A stretch of DNA of 64,000 nucleotides from Prolixibacteraceae bacterium UBA6029 (GTDB taxonomy: Bacteria; Bacteroidota; Bacteroidia; Bacteroidales; Prolixibacteraceae): assembly GCA_002429385.1 (NCBI GenBank), contig DIZL01000076.1, positions 1 through 64,000 on the forward strand, in the 5' to 3' direction. This document shows, in pieces, positions 7,254 through 15,900 of this stretch; position 1 is the first letter of the stretch, and every line of letters begins with the position of its first letter. The notes under the pieces are model-generated. The model was not told where the DNA came from and searched no databases. It saw nothing but the letters and a program-made list of their open reading frames with translations. The translations under genes and the position numbers were made by a program.

Positions 7254-7826
7254 ATGCAAGGTAAATTAATCATATTTTCAGCGCCATCAGGTGCAGGCAA
7301 AACCACCATCGTGCGTCACCTACTCAGCCGGAACCTGAATCTCGAATTCTCCATTTCGGCCACCAGTCGCGGAAAACGACACAATGAAATAAACGGCAGA
7401 GATTATTATTTTCTCTCTGCCGAAGAGTTTAAATGCAAAATTGATAACAATGAGTTCCTCGAATGGGAAGAAGTCTATCAGGGAACTTTCTATGGAACAT
7501 TGAAGTCCGAAGTTGAACGAATCCGTTCCAACGGAAAGAATGTCATATTCGATGTGGATGTGGTTGGGGGCTGCAATATTAAAAAATACTATGGTGACGA
7601 TTCCCTGGCAGTATTTGTCCAGCCACCTTCGGTTGAAGAACTGCAAAAACGATTACTTTCAAGGTCGACCGATACGCCGGAAGTGATTGAAAAAAGGATT
7701 CAGAAAGCCGAATATGAACTGACCTTTGCTGGTCAGTTTGATCGGATCATTGTAAACGAGCATCTGGATAAAGCATTTGAAGATGCCGAAAAATGCGTTC
7801 ATGAATTCCTAAATAAAGCAAAATGA
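7254..7826 (+). CDS. gmk: Guanylate kinase
   Basis: Phosphorylates GMP to GDP with ATP. About 190 residues: P-loop SAPSGAGKTT near the N-terminus, the GMP-binding segments SATSRGKRHNEINGRDYYF and EFLEWEEVYQGTFYGT, then FDVDVVGGCNIKKYY. Length and order are typical. ATG 7254 is preferred; a GTG immediately precedes it at 7251. The stop codon overlaps the nadD start (ATGA), so the two are translationally coupled. Confidence 0.97.
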   Translation: MQGKLIIFSAPSGAGKTTIVRHLLSRNLNLEFSISATSRGKRHNEINGRDYYFLSAEEFKCKIDNNEFLEWEEVYQGTFYGTLKSEVERIRSNGKNVIFDVDVVGGCNIKKYYGDDSLAVFVQPPSVEELQKRLLSRSTDTPEVIEKRIQKAEYELTFAGQFDRIIVNEHLDKAFEDAEKCVHEFLNKAK

Positions 7827-8401
7827 TTAAAACAGGACTCTACTTTGGCTCATTTAATCCCATTCACATCGGGCATATGGCCATTGCCAACTATATGGTC
7901 GAATACACCGATATCGATCAGCTTTGGTTTGTAGTGAGTCCTCAGAATCCGCTTAAGAAGAAAAAATCCCTGCTGGACGATTACCAGCGACTCGAACTGG
8001 TCAACCGTGCTATAGGTGACGATTTACGCTTCCGGGCTTCAAAGGTGGAATTCAATCTGCCTAAACCTTCCTATACCATTGATACCCTCGCATATTTGAG
8101 CGAAAAATATCCTACTCATCAGTTCTATATCCTGATGGGCTCTGATAATCTCGACAGCATTCAGAAATGGAAAAATGCTGAAGTACTCCTTGAAAATTAC
8201 AACATCATCGTTTATCCACGTCCTGGGTTTAATCCGGAGAAAGCGTCACAATATCCGCGTGTTCAGGTGGCTGATGCCCCTCTCATGGATATCTCTGCCA
8301 CTTTTATCCGTGATTCAATCCTGGCCGGTAAGGATATCCGCCATTTTTTGCCTTACCGCAGCTGGGACTATTTGCAACAGATGAACTTCTACAAAAAATA
8401 A
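7823..8401 (+). CDS. nadD: Nicotinate-nucleotide adenylyltransferase NadD
   Basis: Converts nicotinate mononucleotide plus ATP to deamido-NAD in NAD synthesis. 192 residues with GLYFGSFNPIHIGH (nucleotidyltransferase HIGH motif at 15-18), the central block ILMGSDNLDSIQKWKNAE, and the C-terminal ISATFIRDSI. It overlaps gmk by 4 nt (ATGA). The yicC-gmk-nadD order is a familiar Bacteroidota arrangement. Confidence 0.96.
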   Translation: MIKTGLYFGSFNPIHIGHMAIANYMVEYTDIDQLWFVVSPQNPLKKKKSLLDDYQRLELVNRAIGDDLRFRASKVEFNLPKPSYTIDTLAYLSEKYPTHQFYILMGSDNLDSIQKWKNAEVLLENYNIIVYPRPGFNPEKASQYPRVQVADAPLMDISATFIRDSILAGKDIRHFLPYRSWDYLQQMNFYKK

Positions 8402-8477
8402 GGATAGGCTAAGATTACAGTTGAAACTAATTGAGAGAATTCGGAACTTAGAATTCTGAATTAAATCAATATATTGC

Positions 8478-8485
8478 TATATTTG
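8478..8485 (+). promoter_or_regulatory. -7 box upstream of the Moco operon
   Basis: TATATTTG fits TAnnTTTG and lies 16 nt before the riboswitch candidate, so transcription would begin just ahead of the RNA. No clear TTG at the -33 position was found. Confidence 0.6.
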
Positions 8486-8500
8486 CATATATACTAAAAT

Positions 8501-8644
8501 CTCCGAGTTTCACTGGCTAAGTGATATGCATATGCCAGTAAAACCGACGGGTTGATTCCGGAAACGATTCAGCCTCCCGATTCCTGCAGTGGCAGGATGA
8601 CTTTGGAAAGGAGGGGTAACTGTATGCCTTGGCAGGCCTCCAGC
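8501..8644 (+). ncRNA. Probable molybdenum-cofactor (Moco) riboswitch
   Basis: Starts with CTCCGAG. It contains a hairpin ACTGGC/GCCAGT (8512-8539), the conserved block GCCTCCCG (8572-8579), a hairpin TCCTGC/GCAGGA (8582-8597), then CTTTGGAAAGGAGGGG, GTAACTGTATGCC and GGCAGGCCTCC. The GCCUCCCG...GGAAAGG pairing is what I remember as the core of the Moco RNA motif that precedes E. coli moaA. It lies 38 nt upstream of a five-gene Moco biosynthesis operon, as expected for feedback control by Moco or the tungsten cofactor. I could not run a covariance model, so the class rests on motif plus context. Confidence 0.82.
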
Positions 8645-8682
8645 AAATCTTTCCTTCAAACCAAATTTTATAAGACAATTGT

Positions 8683-9231
8683 ATGATCCAGGTTTCAAAC
8701 AATATTCTTTTAGTGTCAGGCTCCGGACAAAACGTTGGTAAAACTAGTTTTATTCGTCGTGTAATTGCTCAAAACGCCAGCCATAAATTGGCAGCCATTA
8801 AAATTACGCCACATTTTCATGAACCGACTGAAGGTTTAGTGCCTATCAGGATTACCGATAATTTTCGTATTTTCCAGGAAACAGATGTCAGTTCCTGCAA
8901 AGACAGTTCACTGTTTTTGCAAGCTGGTTCAGCGATTGTTATATACATACAAACCCTTGACAATTACCTGGAAGAGGCATTCAGAATTGCCACCGACAAC
9001 ATTTCAGCAGAACAACCAATTATAATTGAATCAGCAGCTCTACGCAATATCCTGGTACCTGAACTTTACCTTTTTATTCAGAAAGAGTTTGAAGAGGTGA
9101 AACCTTCATACCTGAATATGCAAAAACTGGCCGATATGATTGTTTATTCTGATAGCGGACAATTCAGCATTGATCCTTCCACGATTACTTTTAACCAAAC
9201 TTGGAAAATCAAACCAGATGATAACTCTTGA
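8683..9231 (+). CDS. MobB-like P-loop protein of Moco biosynthesis
   Basis: 182 residues. The Walker A is near the start (LLVSGSGQNVGKTSFIRRVI, about 9-28), followed by AAIKITPHFHEPTEG. This resembles MobB, a GTP-binding partner of MobA in forming the guanine dinucleotide cofactor, in which a KITPHFH-like segment follows the P-loop. PIIIESAALRNILVPELYLFI fits the strand carrying substrate-binding residues. It is first in the operon behind the riboswitch and overlaps moeA by 14 nt. Assignment as MobB-like is reasonable but divergent; its partner MobA is not in the window. Confidence 0.72.
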   Translation: MIQVSNNILLVSGSGQNVGKTSFIRRVIAQNASHKLAAIKITPHFHEPTEGLVPIRITDNFRIFQETDVSSCKDSSLFLQAGSAIVIYIQTLDNYLEEAFRIATDNISAEQPIIIESAALRNILVPELYLFIQKEFEEVKPSYLNMQKLADMIVYSDSGQFSIDPSTITFNQTWKIKPDDNS

Positions 9232-10393
9232 TCAAGCCATTGCGATTGCCTTTTCGAAAGCTCATCCATTGCATATCCTAACAGTTGATTATATTCATGC
9301 CAATGCACGAATATTGGCTCAGGATGTTTTTGCAGATGACGACATGCCTCCCTTTAACAAATCCGCGATGGATGGTTATGCTTGTCGCAAAGCCGATATG
9401 GGACAGGAACTTACCGTTATTGAATTAATCCCTGCTGGCAAGTCACCAACCAAATCGATGGGACAGGGTCAATGCAGTAAAATTATGACCGGGGCTCAGG
9501 TTCCCGATGGGGCTGATACTGTTTTTATGGTAGAATATTGCAAGGAAACTTCTACTGGGAGAGTTCGTTTTACTGGAAATAAAACCAATACGAATATTTG
9601 TCAGAAGGGCGAAGATCTGAAGAAAGGTCAGTTAGTTCTTGCCTCCGGATGCCTTTTAAAACCTCAACATATAGCCATGCTGGCTACAGTAGGCTGTATC
9701 CGCCCTTTGGTATACAAAAAACCAGACATAGGAATCATTTCAACAGGATCAGAACTGGTTAATCCTGAAGAAAAACCGAACGAGTCACAGATCCGTAATT
9801 CCAATGGGCCGCAGTTGTATGCCCAGGCAACCGGAGCCGGATATCAGGCCAACGACTATGGAATTGTATCTGACGATGAACAATTGATAAGACATAAAAT
9901 AGAGCAATCTATTGCTAAAAATGACGTAACCATCCTTTCAGGAGGAGTTTCTGTGGGGGATTTTGACTTTGTCCCTCAGATTATCCGGGAGCTGGGCTTC
10001 GAAATTCATTTCAGTAAGATTAGCATCAAACCAGGGCAACATACCACGTTTGCGTCCAAAGAAAATAAATACATCATCGGTCTGCCGGGTAACCCGGTTT
10101 CATCGTTTATTCAGTTCGAGGTATTCGTTCGGCCATTTCTTCTGAAACTGATGAATTACAAACAGACTGAAATCCGGCTACCCATGGCAATGAATCATTC
10201 GTTCGACAGAAATAAATCAGACAGGAATGAATGCCTGCCGGTTCAGATCATCAATGAGAATGAGGTGAAGCTGGTTGATTACCATGGCTCTGCACATATA
10301 CATGCCTATCATCAGGCATATGGATTCATAACCGTTCCTGCAGGAAAAACAGGACTATTAAAAGGAGAAATTGTAGATGTTAGACCGCTTTAA
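9218..10393 (+). CDS. moeA: Molybdopterin molybdotransferase MoeA
   Basis: Inserts molybdate into adenylylated molybdopterin. 391 residues from ATG 9218 (MITLDQAIAIAF, the family N-terminus; the open extension to 9140 overlaps mobB and is rejected). Diagnostic motifs run in order: MPPFNKSAMDGYA, KIMTGAQVPDGADTV, IGIISTGSELV, ILSGGVSVGDFDFV and GLPGNPVSSFIQFEVFVRPFL. It overlaps the preceding gene by 14 nt and moaA by 17 nt, showing tight coupling. Confidence 0.95.
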   Translation: MITLDQAIAIAFSKAHPLHILTVDYIHANARILAQDVFADDDMPPFNKSAMDGYACRKADMGQELTVIELIPAGKSPTKSMGQGQCSKIMTGAQVPDGADTVFMVEYCKETSTGRVRFTGNKTNTNICQKGEDLKKGQLVLASGCLLKPQHIAMLATVGCIRPLVYKKPDIGIISTGSELVNPEEKPNESQIRNSNGPQLYAQATGAGYQANDYGIVSDDEQLIRHKIEQSIAKNDVTILSGGVSVGDFDFVPQIIRELGFEIHFSKISIKPGQHTTFASKENKYIIGLPGNPVSSFIQFEVFVRPFLLKLMNYKQTEIRLPMAMNHSFDRNKSDRNECLPVQIINENEVKLVDYHGSAHIHAYHQAYGFITVPAGKTGLLKGEIVDVRPL

Positions 10394-11174
10394 CAGACAT
10401 ATCAACTATTTACGCATATCGGTGACTGACCGGTGTAATCTGCGCTGCTCCTATTGCATGCCCGAAGAAGGGATCCGTCTGCTCGATCATTCCGACATCC
10501 TGACGTTTGAGGAAATAACTGCTTTTACCCGTTTGGCTGTATCCAATGGAATCACTAAAGTGCGGTTGACTGGCGGCGAACCCTTAGTCCGGAAAAACAT
10601 TGTTGAACTGGTGTCTATGTTGGCGCAAATTGATGGATTGGAAGACCTTTCGATGACCACCAATGGCATACTATTGGCAAACTTTGCCTCAGACCTGCAA
10701 AAAGCCGGACTGAATCGTATCAATATTAGTCTGGATACAGTGAACCCCGATCAGTATTGTCAGATTACCAAAAACGGTGAACTGACCCAGGTTCTGGAAG
10801 GAATTGAAGCAGCCCTGCAGGCGGATTTAAAGCCGATCAAGATAAACTGTGTCCTGTTGGGACAACCCAACGAGGATACCCTGCAACTGAAGCAATTCTG
10901 CGATAGCCGGGGTCTTAGTCTTCGTTTCATTCATCAGATGAACCTGAAGACCGGAGAGTTTTCAAAAGTCGAAGGCGGTGAAGGAGGCAACTGCAGCAAA
11001 TGCAACCGCGTGCGTCTCCTGGCCAATGGCGACATCAAACCCTGTTTGTTCAGCGAACTGGCCTACAATATCCGGATACTGGGCCATCAGGAAGCATTAA
11101 ACCTATCGCTGGGAAATAAACCACTCAACGGAACATACAATCATTCCGGAGAGTTTTATAATATAGGGGGATGA
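10377..11174 (+). CDS. moaA: GTP 3',8-cyclase MoaA (short form)
   Basis: A radical SAM enzyme that converts GTP to 3',8-cyclo-GTP, the first step of Moco synthesis. The N-terminal cluster is C20-x3-C24-x2-C27 in DRCNLRCSYC. The SAM-binding GGEPL is near 66, and the C-terminal cluster has C206-x2-C209 and C223 in CSKCNRVRLLANGDIKPC. The chain ends in the essential Gly-Gly tail (NIGG). At 265 residues it is about 60 shorter than typical MoaA. The missing part lies between LRFIHQMNL and the second cluster, where E. coli has the SPVSH-type segment. All cluster ligands remain, so it is probably active. Confidence 0.93.
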   Translation: MLDRFNRHINYLRISVTDRCNLRCSYCMPEEGIRLLDHSDILTFEEITAFTRLAVSNGITKVRLTGGEPLVRKNIVELVSMLAQIDGLEDLSMTTNGILLANFASDLQKAGLNRINISLDTVNPDQYCQITKNGELTQVLEGIEAALQADLKPIKINCVLLGQPNEDTLQLKQFCDSRGLSLRFIHQMNLKTGEFSKVEGGEGGNCSKCNRVRLLANGDIKPCLFSELAYNIRILGHQEALNLSLGNKPLNGTYNHSGEFYNIGG

Positions 11175-11180
11175 AGATCT

Positions 11181-11263
11181 GGGAAAAAGGAAACAGGAAA
11201 AGGGAATAAGGTAAGAGGAAACCCAAGGATTTTCCTATTTCCTGTTTCCTTTTTCCTTTTTCC
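11181..11263 (+). repeat. Hairpin of 7-nt units between moaA and moaC
   Basis: The left arm 11181-11222 reads as six 7-mers of the form AGGAAAN (GGGAAAA, AGGAAAC, AGGAAAA, GGGAATA, AGGTAAG, AGGAAAC). The right arm 11231-11263 reads as 7-mers of the form TTTCCTN (TTTCCTA, TTTCCTG, TTTCCTT, TTTCCTT, TTTCC). The arms are complementary with a loop of about 8 nt. The element begins 7 nt after the moaA stop. Confidence 0.75.
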
Positions 11264-11297
11264 AATAGCAATAAATTAAATTTCATAATAATCCTTC

Positions 11298-11744
11298 ATG
11301 AATAAACTATCACATACAGACGAAAAGGGAAAGGCAAAAATGGTTGATGTCAGCCTGAAGCCTGATCAGGAGCGTGAAGCCATAGCCTGTGGGTTTATAC
11401 GTCTTCAGCATGAAACAGTGGAACTGATCCGTCAGAACCAGATCAGGAAAGGCGATGTGCTTACCGTAGCCGAAATTGCCGGCATCCAGGGCGCTAAACG
11501 AACCGGAGAACTAATCCCGCTTTGTCACCCCCTTCAGCTCTGGAAAATCGATGTTCGCTGTACCCTTCAGGAAAATGGTGTGCGGGCCGAATGCACTACA
11601 CTCTGCTTCGGGAAAACGGGTGTCGAAATGGAGGCGCTGACCGGGGTAAATATCACCCTGCTCACTGTGTATGACATGTGCAAAGCCGTGGATAAGGCAA
11701 TGGTGCTGGAAGATATTCGGTTAGTTAGTAAAACGAAAATATAA
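11298..11744 (+). CDS. moaC: Cyclic pyranopterin monophosphate synthase MoaC
   Basis: Converts 3',8-cyclo-GTP to cyclic pyranopterin monophosphate, the step after MoaA. 148 residues with the family blocks KMVDVS, GAKRTGELIPLCHPL, GVEMEALTGVN and YDMCKAVDKAM. Downstream of moaA by 123 nt (containing a hairpin element) and 10 nt before the MOSC-MogA gene, so probably in the same operon. MoaD and MoaE are not encoded in this window. Confidence 0.96.
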   Translation: MNKLSHTDEKGKAKMVDVSLKPDQEREAIACGFIRLQHETVELIRQNQIRKGDVLTVAEIAGIQGAKRTGELIPLCHPLQLWKIDVRCTLQENGVRAECTTLCFGKTGVEMEALTGVNITLLTVYDMCKAVDKAMVLEDIRLVSKTKI

Positions 11745-11754
11745 ACATCAATCC

Positions 11755-12684
11755 ATGAATATAAAAGTCCTTTCAGTCAATACCTCAGAGAAAAAGGGAA
11801 CCGTGAAAAAGCCTGTTGAATCCATTCTTCTGAATGAGATCGGTGTAGCCGGTGATGCACATTCGGGGCGGTGGCACCGTCAGGTAAGCCTACTTGCAAC
11901 AGAAAGCATAACAAAGTTTGCAGCTGAAGCGGGTCGCACCATCAGTTTTGGCGAATTTGCCGAAAACATTACAACCAATGGGATCTTGCTGCACGAGTGT
12001 CGTCCTCTGGACCGCTTCCTGAATGATACGATTGAATTGGAAGTCACACAAATTGGCAAGAAATGCCATGGAGACAACTGTTCTATCTTCCGTGAAATTG
12101 GCAATTGCGTGATGCCCAAAGAAGGTATCTTCGCCAGGGTGATCCGCAACGGAAATCTAAAAGCAGGCGATGAACTCAGTTATCTGCCAAAAATACTGAA
12201 TATTCACATTATCACCCTGAGCGATCGGGCCAGTGCAGGCGAATACGATGATAAAAGCGGACCGCATATTAAACTTATGTCTGAATCATTTTTTAAAAAT
12301 ATCAGGCGTCAGGTTGTCATCACCAATCACATGATTTCGGATGATCCGGAACGACTGACTCGACTGGCAAAGGAGTCTATCTCACTAAACGCTGATGTGA
12401 TTTTTACAACAGGCGGTACAGGCATCGGTTACCGCGATTTCACTCCTGATACGATTCGTCCCTTGCTGGATAAGGAAATTCCAGGGATAATGGAACTTAT
12501 ACGGGTGAAATACGGAATGGAAAAACCTGCTGCCCTATTGAGCCGTGGTATTGCCGGAGTATCCGGAAAAACATTGATCTACTGTATGCCCGGCAGCGTA
12601 AAAGCCGTAACCGAATACTGCAACGAAATTTTACCAACCATTGAACATTCGCTATACATGATTGAAGGCATCGACAACCATTAA
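11755..12684 (+). CDS. MOSC domain - MogA/MoaB fusion protein
   Basis: 309 residues in two domains. The N-terminal part (about 1-145) is a MOSC domain: GVAGDAHSG.WHRQVSLLATESI, FAENITTNGI, then KCHGDNCSIFREIGNC and EGIFARVIRNGNLKAGDEL. The Cys-rich stretch suits sulphur carriage. The C-terminal part (about 148-309) is a MogA/MoaB domain: IITLSDRASAGEYDDKSGP, FTTGGTGIGYRDFTPD, YCMPGSVKAV. It would adenylylate molybdopterin before MoeA inserts molybdenum. Fusion of these domains is known in some anaerobes. It ends the Moco operon. The MogA step is well supported; the MOSC role is inferred. Confidence 0.9.
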   Translation: MNIKVLSVNTSEKKGTVKKPVESILLNEIGVAGDAHSGRWHRQVSLLATESITKFAAEAGRTISFGEFAENITTNGILLHECRPLDRFLNDTIELEVTQIGKKCHGDNCSIFREIGNCVMPKEGIFARVIRNGNLKAGDELSYLPKILNIHIITLSDRASAGEYDDKSGPHIKLMSESFFKNIRRQVVITNHMISDDPERLTRLAKESISLNADVIFTTGGTGIGYRDFTPDTIRPLLDKEIPGIMELIRVKYGMEKPAALLSRGIAGVSGKTLIYCMPGSVKAVTEYCNEILPTIEHSLYMIEGIDNH

Positions 12685-12706
12685 GATCAGGTGCTTTCCC
12701 CTTTCC

Positions 12707-12792
12707 CGTCATCCTGAACTTGTTTCAGGACCCCCTCCTATTAGGCGGATCCTGAAACCCCGCCTGCGTCGGGCAGGAAGTTCGGCATGACG
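12707..12792. repeat. Palindromic repeat with a nested 20-nt insert
   Basis: CGTCATCCTGAACTTGTTTC...AGGA on the left pairs with GGATCCTGAAAC...AAGTTCGGCATGACG on the right. The right arm is interrupted by CCCCGCCTGCGTCGGGCAGG (about 12758-12777). A near copy of that insert, in reverse complement, is present at 58802-58817. Likely a chromosomal palindromic repeat inside which another repeat unit sits. Confidence 0.7.
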
Positions 12793-12953
12793 CTTCACTT
12801 CCTATTTCCTTATTCCTCTTTCCTTTTATGAAACTCTTCTTCTCAGACCAATGATTTATTGGCATTATAATTGATGGATGAGCAAAAGAAAATCAGTCTT
12901 ACAATAACTGATTTATTGTATATTTCACAATTGATTCAACATACTTACACCTT

Positions 12954-15900
12954 ATGAAATCAATCTCCAGCATCATTTTCCTTCTATCGTTGAGTCTAAA
13001 TGTATTGTCACAGAATTCCTATACAAGAGATTGGCAACAAATTGACTCGCTTACAAATATCGGACAGTCGCAAACGGCACTCGAAATGGTCGTACATATC
13101 TATGATCAAACCAAAGCTGCCAATCAGGCCGACCAGTTTGTAAAAGCATCCTTATACCGGATGAAGCTGGAAGCTGATTTCCAGGAGGATTATTACGAGA
13201 AAACTATTGTGCGGACGCTTCTCGAAATTCAACCGGCAAAGTCACCCGTGAAGCAGATCCTGCAATCCATGGTGGCCGAACTATACTGGCGCTATTATCA
13301 GAACAACCGCTGGCGGATTATGGCAAGGAGCAAAACCGTCAATGTTGAACTAAAGGATATCAAAACCTGGGATCTGGAGAAGATGGTGTCTGCTTGCATG
13401 GAAAACTATGAGGCATCACTGAAGGATAAGGATTTACTACGAAGCACACCATTGTCGTCATACTCTGCTATACTGATCAAACAGGATGATTCGCAGAAAT
13501 ATAGACCTACCCTATTCGACTTTCTGGCCCATCGTGCCATTGACTTCTATTCCTCTTCAGATGCCGGACTTACAAAACCTGCAAATACTTTTTTGATGAA
13601 TGATGCCAATTACTTTGGCTCCACTGACAAATTTACAGCACTCGATATAGTATCTCCGGATTCCTTCTCCTTTGAATTTAAAGCCTCGAAACTATATCAG
13701 GAAGCGATCAATCTCCATCTGAAAGATACCGATCCGACCCCATTGATTGATGCCGATCTGGAACGGCTTTCGTATGTTCATCAAAAAAGTACACTTCCTG
13801 AAAAGGACAGCCTTTACCTTGCTGCATTGCATCAGCTGGAGAATCAGTACAAAAATCACGCTTCCTCATCCGAAGTCGCCTATCAGATTGCGGTGCAATT
13901 AAACAACGACAACGAACAGGTGATCTCCTACTCCGATAAATCATCCTCCAATCCGGCAATTCCTGCTTCTCAAAAGTGGAACAAGAAGCAAGCGCTGGAA
14001 ATCTGTCAGAAAGCCATTAACCCTTTCCCGGATAGTTTTGGTGCTAAGAATTGCCTTATGCTGATGGAAAGCATAAGGCAGGCTACCCTATCCGTCACTA
14101 CCGGATATGCCGTAATTATAGGCAAGCCCTCCCTGGCTCTGGTGAATTACAGAAACGTTTCTAAAATCTATTTACGCCTCATTAAAACAGATCCTGAAAC
14201 TAACCGTGAAATCCAGGACATGGCCCCGGGAATTAGGCTGGATAAATATCGGAATATGAAACCAGTAGTAAGTTGGGAACTAGCACTTCCCGATGATGGC
14301 GATTACCGGAATCATTCCGCAGAAATTAAAATACCCGCCATGCCCAGTGGTTATTACGTTTTGCTGGCAAGCAACGATGCTGCATTTCCGTTTAAATCAG
14401 ATTGTGTTACAACAAACGATTTATGGGTAAGCAATATCAGTTACCTCAGCCGGAACGATAACAAAGGAAACAATGAGATTGCTATCCTTCACCGCGAAAC
14501 CGGACAACCGCTTGCCGGGGTAAAAGCCCAGGTGTTTTACCGCAATTACAACTCTACTTCCCGTAAGTTTGATACTTTAGCCGGTGCCGTTTTTATCAGC
14601 AATCAATCAGGAATGGTAAGCATTCCCCCAAAAAATGATCCTCATCATAACAATCAGTATTACCTCAAATTGAGTTCAAAAATGGATCAGCTGATTACTG
14701 AAAGCAATTTTTCATCATACGCCAATCCGGAGAACGAACCGCAAACGTATACTCAGACACAGTTTTTTACCGATAGGGCCATATACCGTCCCGGGCAAAC
14801 CATCTACTTCAAGGGAATTGTTCTCGAACGTAAAGGTGAAGATGTTAAGCTAAAGACTCACTTCAATACTTCTGTCACTTTTCATGATGCCAACGGTCAA
14901 CTTGTTTCAACCCTGATCCGTGTGACCAATGATTTTGGTTCTGTTGAAGGAAGTTTCACTGCCCCGCAGGGTGCATTAACGGGAGAAATGACTATCCGGA
15001 ACGAATCAGGAAACGTTTCAGTGCGCGTGGAAGAATATAAACGCCCCCAGTTTGAAGTCACCTTCGACCCCGTAAAAGGATCATACAAACTGGGTGAAAT
15101 CGTTACTGTCAAAGGAAAGGGCACAGCCTATGCCGGAAGTACGGTTGCCGGTGCCAAAGTACATTACCGGGTGGTTCGTCGGGCCCGTTACCCTTATTCC
15201 GACTGGAACTGGCGTAATATGACCCTTTCTGCAGCAATGGAAATCGCTGCTGGTGATACAATAACGGGCAGTGATGGCACATTTGCAGTAACCTTCAAAG
15301 CCATACCGGACCTTTCACTTGACCGCAAAACCAATCCGGTGTTTACCTATACCATTAATGCCGATGTGACCGATATCAACGGTGAAAGCCATAGCGCTGA
15401 ATCGGGTGTTCCTGTTGGATACCAGGCTCTTTTGGTAAAAACGGATCTGCCCGACGAACTCAATCTCCAAAAAGGCTTCCAATTTTCGCTTTCCACCACC
15501 AATCTGAACGGAGAAAAAGAAAATGCCTCCGGAAACATCAGCCTGTACAAACTCCGAAAACCGGATCAGGTGTTGTATACCCGTAAATGGCAACATCCTG
15601 ACCGGTACACGATGACAAAAAAGGAGTTCGAAAAGCAATTCCCCGGTGAAGTGTACAATGATGAAGATGACGTGTCAACCTGGCCCAAAGAGCTCGTTTA
15701 TAACGCTGGATTCAAGACTCCTGCCGATTCACTCTTTAAACCCGGGAACGCGATACAGGCAGGCCTGTATCTGATTGAAATCAAGACGAAAGATGCCTAT
15801 GGCGAGGATGTTTTGTTCCGCAAACAGTTTAATGCCTTTCAGCCACAAGGGTCCGGGACAGAAACTATTTCACCTCTTTTCGTTACCCTTTTGACACCAG

